NCBI GenBank assembly: GCA_018466975.1
Contig: CM031556.1
Coordinates: forward strand, 62,001 to 126,000
Direction: 5' to 3'
Length of the DNA stretch: 64,000 nucleotides
From: Sparassis latifolia
Lineage: Eukaryota; Basidiomycota; Agaricomycetes; Polyporales; Sparassidaceae
Below, in pieces: positions 58,001 to 64,000 of this stretch (positions within the stretch are counted from its first letter, which is position 1; each line of letters begins with the position of its first letter). The notes beneath the pieces were generated by a model. That model ran no database searches. It was not told the origin of the DNA and saw only the letters and a program-made list of their open reading frames with translations. Both the position numbers and the translations under genes were made by a program.

Positions 58001-60379
58001 ATGTCCGATACGCCCAAGCCCAGTCTACCCACGCTCGACAAGCTTGGCGTGACCATCCCGGACGACCTCGACGTCCAGGCGGTTGCTTCGGGTTGGTTTA
58101 ACGCATTCTCGCAGCAAGTCTCTGCGCACAATGTCCCGGGCGTGCTCAGTCTCTTCGTGGACGACGGCTGGTGGCGAGACATGCTCGCACTCACTTGGGA
58201 GTTCCGCACCTTCCATGGCGCGAAGAACCTCCAGCAGTTCTTCGAGGACCGCCTTGCCGCCTCGAAATTCTCCGAACTGAAGCTCGGGACGACTTCGCTT
58301 GAGAAGTACGCTGAGGACGTCGTGTTCCTGGAAGGCTTTTTCACATTCGAGACCGACGTGGGCATCGGCAGTGGTATCTTTCGCCTAGTACCGTCAGAGA
58401 GCGGGACATGGAAGGCTCACCACGTATACACCAACCTGGAGGAACTCAAGGGTTTCCCCGAGAAGACCGGGTCCCACCGCAACTTCCTCCCCAACCACGG
58501 TAAGTGGCTCGAACAGCGTGCGCGCGAGCGCGAGTTCCTCGACGCGGACCCCAAGGTCATTGTTATCGGCGGCGGGCAAAGCGGGCTGGACGTCGCCGCG
58601 CGGCTGAAGCTCCTAGACGTCCCGACGCTCGTAGTCGAGAAGCGGAAGCGGATCGGCGACCTGTGGAGGCATCGGTACCAGGCGCTGTGCCTGCATGACC
58701 CTGTCTGTGAGTGTGCCCCTGTCCCCGATTTGTCCGCCGTAGCGTTGCTGATGGGCCACAGGGTATGACCACCTGCCATATATCCCGTACGAGTTTTCTA
58801 TACTAGCAATTTAGCTCGCATTGACGAACACGATGTAGATTCCCCTCATCATGGCCGGTGTATACCCCGGCTCAAAAGGCGCGTCACCCCCGTTTGTTGT
58901 TTGATCTTTGATTAATTCGTCCCGCAGCTCGCAGACTGGCTCGAGTTTTATGCTGAGTCGATGGAGATCAATGTCTGGACATCGTCCACGTTGAAGCACT
59001 TTGAGCAACGTGAGGACAAGACCTGGGATGTCACTGTAGAACGCGCAGACGGTTCGGAACGCAAGCTCCACGTTGACCATGTCGTTCTCGCTTTGGGCCT
59101 CGGCGCAGGCTCGCCGAACATGCCTTCGATCCCCGGACGAGAGGAATTTCAGGGACAGGTATTGCACTCTACAGAGCACAACAGCGCAAAGGACCACCTC
59201 GCAAAGAAGGTTCTCATCATCGGCGCGAGTACTTCGGCACATGATATTGCCGGCGATTATGTTGACCATGGAGTAGGTGAGTGCTCGGCTGATCCCTGCA
59301 TATCAGTGTTGACGTCCTATATTAGATGTCACGCTGTACCAGAGGAGTCCAACGCACGTTATGTCCACAAGGAACGGCATGCCGAAGCTTCTCGATCGTA
59401 AGTCCCCTTCTGTTTTTATCGAGCAGTAACAAGCTTCTGACGATGACCCAGGCTTCTATTGGCAGGGCAGGCACCCCACCGAAGTTGCTGATCGCCTCAA
59501 CGCGTCGTTTCCCACCTCCTTGCAGGTGTTCTTCTGGCGGCGTATCATCGATGATATCGCCCAGGCAGACAAGTGAGCCTTGGAATTGGTTATAAACCTC
59601 CTCCGTTCATAAGATGAATCGACATGGTCGGCAGACCGCTCCTTGACGGGCTGCACAAAGTCGGTTTCAAGACGTACGCAGGCTCTGAGGGCGCCGGCTT
59701 CATACACCTTTCGATGACACGTGGAGGAGGATACTACCTCGGTGTGTCCAGGGTTCTTGCACACACTCTTGTGCGAGCACTGATAGACGAACTCTAGACG
59801 TTGGAACATCCCAGCTGATCGTTGACGGGAAGATCAAGCTGAAGAACGATAGTCCAATCGAGCGGTTCACAAAGACTGGGATCCGTTTCGAGGATGGCAG
59901 CGAGGTCAATGCGGACGTTGTTATGTTCGCCACTGGGTGCGTATTCCTGCTTCGACCGAGCGATTCGCCTTTGGACTTTGATCCACCAATGGACTGACGA
60001 GTGCTTTTTCGCCTCTAGGTTTGACAGTCCCATTAGCGCTATCGCGAAACTTGCCGGAGAGGAGCTCGCTTCTAAGATCACACCTATCTGGGGTCTCAAC
60101 GAAGAGGGTGAGCTGCGCAGTGCGTGGCGCTGGCTCGGCGTGCAGAACCTCTGGTTTATGATGGGTACGTCGAGGTCTTCAATCTCAGCCGCATAATGCT
60201 GACCATGGTTATTTCTGATGCTAAGGCAACCTGTCGTGGTGCCGATTCCACTCGAGGCACCTTGCTCTCCGTGCGTGTTCTGTTTATGTCTCTTGTTGCT
60301 CCCTTTGAACTTGATGTGTTTGATCTCAGAAATCAAAGCGATACAGGAGGGGGTGTATGGAGAGCGCTACACGACATAG
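58001..60379 (+). CDS. Flavin-dependent monooxygenase (FMO-like) with NTF2-like N-terminus
   Basis: A predicted FAD- and NADPH-dependent oxygenase, substrate unknown. The start MSDTPKPSLPTLDKLG leads into an NTF2/SnoaL-like region of about 150 residues (WRDMLALTWEFRTFHGAKNL). The FAD-binding site is KVIVIGGGQSGLDVAARLKL, followed by GDLWRHRYQALCLHDPVWYD and YIPFPSSWPVYTPAQK. The NADPH site is KVLIIGASTSAHDIAGDYVD, and the late ATG motif is NADVVMFATGFDSP. The C-terminus, WRWLGVQNLWFMMGNL then IKAIQEGVYGERYTT, stops at 60379. The join restoring YIPFPSSWP requires an intron ending at TGTAG near 58837. The next intron (58879-58927) starts with GC rather than GT. This domain arrangement is common among basidiomycete and plant-type FMOs. 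Confidence 0.9.
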
Positions 60380-61399
60380 AAAGTGGTCTAAGATGGGTAG
60401 ATTTTTGAACACCACTTGTATCATCATCTGCGCGTGCTGTCGTATCCGTCTCCGCAGATTTTGTTGTCCGTGTAGGTTTTTGTATACGACATCCATTCTG
60501 TTCTTACTTCCTATAGACCAAGCTCAATTTTGGTAGCTTTGCTGACTGCCAATGCAGTATCTGCCCCCTTCAAGCTGCTCATAATGGCAAAATTCCGAAG
60601 AAGACAAAAAACATAGCGCTGCATTGTCCTCCAGCACACGTAGCATTCAGTACACTAGTACTGAGCCATTCTTTCATGGATGAATCTAGTATGAATGTCC
60701 AATCGGGATCAACCTCTATCTGTTAGTTTTGAGCCTCTCCGAAAGCTGCCTCCCCCTCCACTCAACTCATCGACATCTTATTGCCGTTCGCAGTAAAGAT
60801 GGCGGTCGCGCGGATTTCGCGCGTTTTGCGCCGTTTGCACTGTTAACGAAGATGTTCCCCTATCTCGACAACCAGCCACCGGAACCCACAAATAAACGAT
60901 CAGCCTGCATACGTGTCGCGGCAGCCACGGTCTGCTGTGTTATGGACACTACGAGCCAGTGACTCCAGCTTCTGCATCAAATCGTGCTCGATCTGTGGGC
61001 CAGCAATTTTTCGAGCAGACTCCTACGATTGCATTACTGGTCTCCAATATTCTTCAATGATTGTAGCGAGCGCTCTTGACCTCTGAACTCGTGGCTCGCG
61101 GATTGCCCACAGCTTCTTGTACATCTACCATCGACCACTTCCTCGTTCGTGCACTTACCGATGTTCCCATGTACCGTTGTACCTCTGTCCTTCCTTATTT
61201 GCTCACTGGAGTCCTGTCAAATCCCGTTTAACTGTCTGATCTCTTTTGCGTCTAGACTGGACCCCGAATCAAATTCAAGAACAAGGAAGTCTTGGTATGG
61301 TGTTACTGGTACGTGCCGGTGCCACTAACATCTCATACACTACAGCACTATCGTACCAGTCATCGTAGTAAGTGTGCTGTGTTAATCAAAAATAGCACA
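60380..61399. other. Intergenic; small spliced gene possible but not supported
   Basis: Around 61250-61380, an acceptor-like GCGTCTAG followed by a frame reading GPRIKFKNKEVLVWCYW, a donor-like GTACGT and an acceptor-like CACTACAG before a short tail ending in TAG suggest terminal exons of a small plus-strand gene. I could not identify its upstream exons or a family. Otherwise no feature is seen. Confidence 0.3.
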
Positions 61400-62440
61400 T
61401 CAACTGTCGAAGAAGATACGCGGCAGTGTTTCCTCACAAGGCCCAGCGAAGAAGAAGTCCGCTCGTTCATCATCGGAGGAGTCGATGTTGAAAATAGCCA
61501 CTTTGCCACCGTGCTCAGTGACTTCATATGCAAAGCCTGCAGCGGGTGACACCTAGAGTAGATTCACGCGAACGTTAACGGTTATAGCTCTGCGAACAAG
61601 ATTATCTGAGCACTCACTGTCGAAGAAGTGCCGATGACAAGGCAAAGATCAGCTTCGTCGACGACGCGATAGACGTCCTTCAGATGGTGAGGAACTTCAT
61701 CGAACCACACCACTCCGGGTCGAAGCAGTCCACCACAACCTGGTTGGCAACAGTGGGGAAGATCTTCCTCCGGAATATAGGTCTCCGATCTGAACGGCAC
61801 GTTCTTGAGAGCTTGGCATAACGGGCTCTCTGTGCGTGATTCTCGGTGACCGCAGACCGTGCATAAGGTGTCAACGACTCTGCCATGGATCTCAAAGATC
61901 TGTGACGTTGACAACGGTGCGACGAAGTGGTGGTCTTGGACACGCTTGGCAATCACCTCTTTCAAGGCGCAAATGTCTAAGCCGTCGATATTCTGAGTAA
62001 TAATGGTGAATCGGGCAAGGGGTGCAACGATGCGCAAGTTCTCAGGGACACACAGGACTGCTAGCGTGATATGGCCCGCGTTCGGTGTAGCATGCAGAGA
62101 CCTCATTGCGAATCGCTTAGTATTATGTCGGTTAGTTTGCAATGAATGGAATCGTTGAACGTACAGTTCTCGCAGTTGATGATAGAACTGCCATACCTGG
62201 CTTGGATCAGCGAGAAACCCTTCAGGAGTAGAGAATTCCAGAGGGTCATAAGAATTCCAAAGTCCACCAAAGTCTCTGAACGTTGGTATGCCTGGCCAAA
62301 TGTATAGATTCAAGCAAGCGAGAGATGTTGCGGGATCGCTCACCAGAGGCTGCAGACAACCCGGCTCCGACCACGGCCACTATGCTCTTGCTGCTCTTCA
62401 GGACCCCGCGAAACGCTTCTATGTCGGTTGATGGCGCCAT
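61400..62440 (-). CDS. Sirtuin, SIRT5-like class III NAD-dependent deacylase
   Basis: Removes acyl groups from lysine using NAD. Minus-strand start at 62440. [20 protein letters not shown] precedes [13 protein letters not shown], which joins across an intron to [16 protein letters not shown]. Next come [33 protein letters not shown], the catalytic His in FEIHGRVVD, a zinc site (CTVCGH and [12 protein letters not shown]) and [22 protein letters not shown] last exon ([19 protein letters not shown], then [17 protein letters not shown]) reaches the stop at 61400. The sequence resembles SIRT5 and bacterial CobB. The conserved Tyr of the FYHxxR acyl-pocket motif is present. However, aligned to human SIRT5 (FYHYRRE from memory), the Arg equivalent to R105 appears to be Leu (FYHQLRE). 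Substrate preference may therefore differ from desuccinylases. Confidence 0.9.
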
Positions 62441-62660
62441 TCAGCTCTACTGCCACCATAATCTAGGCAATTATCAAGACAAGTAGGAGTAGGTGTGACA
62501 CGTTGGCCCGGGACGGAGCTGGTCACGAATCTTGATCGATCACTCGAGTCTATGGAAGAAGTACACCCTATCTTCAGTTAAGATATTCGAATTGAGGCCC
62601 TGGCTTAAATGGCGGTACGCTGGAACACAGGCATTCATGCATCATGACTCGTCAACTTGA
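62441..62660. promoter_or_regulatory. Upstream region of the sirtuin gene
   Basis: These are the 220 bp before the minus-strand sirtuin start, ending at the MITE-like element. No specific site is recognised. Confidence 0.35.
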
Positions 62661-62960
62661 AGATACTGTGCCATTACGACCAATCCGGCCAGTCACGCGT
62701 CCGAACGGGGTTGGCCTGGCCGGAATCCTACATATATATGTCGCGGGCGTAGTGGCCGGATGGTACAAACTTGGGTACCCAGGTCGTGACTTGGCCGGCA
62801 GGCCGGTCACCTTTCCCTCCTCAGCGGCTGGCTTGGCCGGCTAGCCGCAACGTGTCCACCGTCCGCTGTCACGACTGTTCCGACCGGGTGGCCGGATCGT
62901 CACAACTTGGCTGTCCGTTGTCACACCCCCGGCCGGAATTGTCGTAATGGCACAGTATCT
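62661..62960. mobile_element. 300-bp MITE-like element with 20-bp perfect TIRs
   Basis: AGATACTGTGCCATTACGAC (62661-62680) is the exact complement of GTCGTAATGGCACAGTATCT (62941-62960). The pairing continues imperfectly inward around CCGGCC. The tip TACTGTG...ACGAC resembles that of the element at 27260-27539 (TACTGTGGTGAAACGAC), suggesting one family. The interior is rich in GGCCGG words. No coding frame is present. Confidence 0.82.
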
Positions 62961-63213
62961 CGCGCAGTTCACTGACATGGCAAAGTCCACAACCATCGAG
63001 ACAACAGGATATTGCGGAGTAGGTACTGTAAAATACGTTCCTCGTATCGCGATAACATCGCAGAACTCTTACATCATCATTGTTATCAAGCACATTCAAT
63101 ACTGCCGATCCATCCGCTTTCCTGATGGGACGGGGTAGAGACTGAAACTTTCGGATGCTCTAATCAATTAATTCGGTCAGTAACAGATCCGGAGTGCGTC
63201 TGCCAAGATTGAC
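62961..63213. other. Short intergenic gap
   Basis: This is the 3' flank of the small hypothetical gene that follows (minus strand). Nothing is recognised in it. A further exon of that gene cannot be excluded, because a GTGAGT donor overlaps its stop codon. Confidence 0.35.
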
Positions 63214-63915
63214 TCACCAGCCAGTGTAGAAAATACCGCGCCGTTCATGTTCCGGTGGGTACGGGGCGTACTTTATCTCGCCGGTGTCTTTATCGCGCAT
63301 GTAGAAGTATGCGGACGCTGCGGAAATGGCGTCGGCAACAGTGGCTTCCGCGTAGTTCGCATTTGGCGGCTTCATAATGAGGGAGGCTCTCTCCATATCG
63401 CGCACAGCTGTTTCCACCCACCAGGCGCAGCCGTGGATGCTCTCAGTGAACTGGTAGTTAAGTCTGCCACGAGAAACGAGGGCATCGAAGACTGCACGGA
63501 TAGTGGAACGGTCTCCAGTGGGGTGCGCCGTGATCGCATGCATGTGGTGCCACGTTAGTTTGAACGGCTTCGTTGTGATTCCCAAACAACCCATCCTCTG
63601 CCTCCCATTCTCATCCGGCTCCACTTGTTTGACCATGTCCAGGACAACCGACGTGGCGGGACCTACTACAAACCACAAACGCCAATGGTTTGCCGCATCG
63701 TTGAGAGCCTCACGGATCTGGGGTTTGTCGGCAGCGGCATACATCTCGGTGAAGGGAGCGTCGAGGTAAAGATAAGCATCTGGGCTGATGTAAGGATTGG
63801 GTGGTAGCGCAGGATCTTGTTTGGGCATCATGGGTGGCATACTGTGGAGACAAGGTAGTGCAGGTGAATACTGTGTGTTGGCGGGCACTGCTGAGTCTTT
63901 TGAGTGCGGATGCAA
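63214..63915 (-). CDS. Hypothetical fungal protein, possibly DUF7770-like
   Basis: A single-exon minus-strand frame of up to 233 aa. The first Met (MHPHSKDS) or the internal MPPMMPKQDPALPPN, about 25 residues later, could be the start. The latter seems more natural because the first 25 residues look like leader. The body reads NHWRLWFVVGPATSVVLDMV, KPFKLTWHHMHAITA, LNYQFTESIHGCAWWVETAV and DMERASLIMKPPNA. The pattern of a WRLW strand, a TSVVLDM strand and a late GCxxW followed by Met-Glu reminds me of fungal DUF7770 proteins. That is a recollection, not a search result, and no function is known. The stop overlaps a donor-like GGCTGGTGAGT, so an extra exon downstream is possible. Confidence 0.6.
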   Translation of the reverse strand: MHPHSKDSAVPANTQYSPALPCLHSMPPMMPKQDPALPPNPYISPDAYLYLDAPFTEMYAAADKPQIREALNDAANHWRLWFVVGPATSVVLDMVKQVEPDENGRQRMGCLGITTKPFKLTWHHMHAITAHPTGDRSTIRAVFDALVSRGRLNYQFTESIHGCAWWVETAVRDMERASLIMKPPNANYAEATVADAISAASAYFYMRDKDTGEIKYAPYPPEHERRGIFYTGW

Positions 63916-64000
63916 TACGTCTTCTTAAATAATTCTCGGGGTATTCATCTGATGCACCTCTTCAGACTTCAAGGCGATGCTGGCAACCCAAGACGACTAA
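63916..64000. other. Right window edge, nothing seen
   Basis: These are 85 bases upstream of the minus-strand hypothetical gene, probably its promoter or an upstream exon cut by the window edge. Confidence 0.3.

Overview
The window looks like a gene-dense stretch of a basidiomycete (probably Agaricomycete) nuclear genome. The genes are broken by many 45-70 bp GT..AG introns. The gene content is fungal: a nitrate-assimilation cluster, a CSE1 exportin, an OSH1-type ankyrin/PH/ORD protein, a GDT1 transporter and a SIRT5-type sirtuin. A tRNA-Asp carries an intron at the canonical 37/38 position. GC-rich gene islands alternate with two AT-rich, gene-poor blocks (about 9.48-13.15 kb and 27.5-36.0 kb). 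Exon joins were worked out by hand from reading frame, splice dinucleotides and remembered family motifs, so individual splice sites may be off.

Layout: 1.7-3.5 kb, HMG-box transcription factor (+). 5.57-7.08 kb, uridine-phosphorylase-like gene (+). 7.76-9.17 kb, HSL-type alpha/beta hydrolase (-). 9.5-13.2 kb, AT-rich block with an 18-bp minisatellite. 13.3-17.7 kb, CSE1/exportin-2 (+). 18.68-19.10 kb, a TIR/TSD-bounded non-autonomous transposon. 19.86-20.69 kb, an unrecognised exon-like stretch. 21.4-22.7 kb, 2,4-dienoyl-CoA reductase (-). 24.06-25.0 kb, GDT1-family transporter (+). 26.8-27.54 kb, two neighbouring MITE-like elements. 28.2-29.6 kb, an unrecognised spliced gene (-). 29.6-36.0 kb, an AT-rich block with tRNA-like relics, tandem repeats and an 888-bp long-TIR element with a perfect 9-bp target duplication. 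36.06-36.16 kb, tRNA-Asp (-). 37.3-38.8 kb, an inverted, decayed second copy of the uridine phosphorylase.

From 39.85 to 51.75 kb lies a complete nitrate-assimilation cluster: nitrate reductase (-), NRT2 nitrate transporter (-) and nitrite reductase (+). The transporter and nitrite reductase are divergent across a 0.6-kb region rich in GATA cores. Together they would import nitrate and reduce it through nitrite to ammonium. Next come OSH1 (-, 51.9-55.96 kb), a flavin-dependent monooxygenase with an NTF2-like N-terminus (+, 58.0-60.4 kb), a SIRT5-like sirtuin (-, 61.4-62.4 kb), another MITE-like element (62.66-62.96 kb) and a small hypothetical gene (-, 63.2-63.9 kb).

I found no convincing undescribed multi-gene system. 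The most unusual items are the inverted duplication with its rearranged side block, several miniature transposons with readable termini, a substitution in the acyl-specificity motif of the sirtuin, and the two unrecognised genes.
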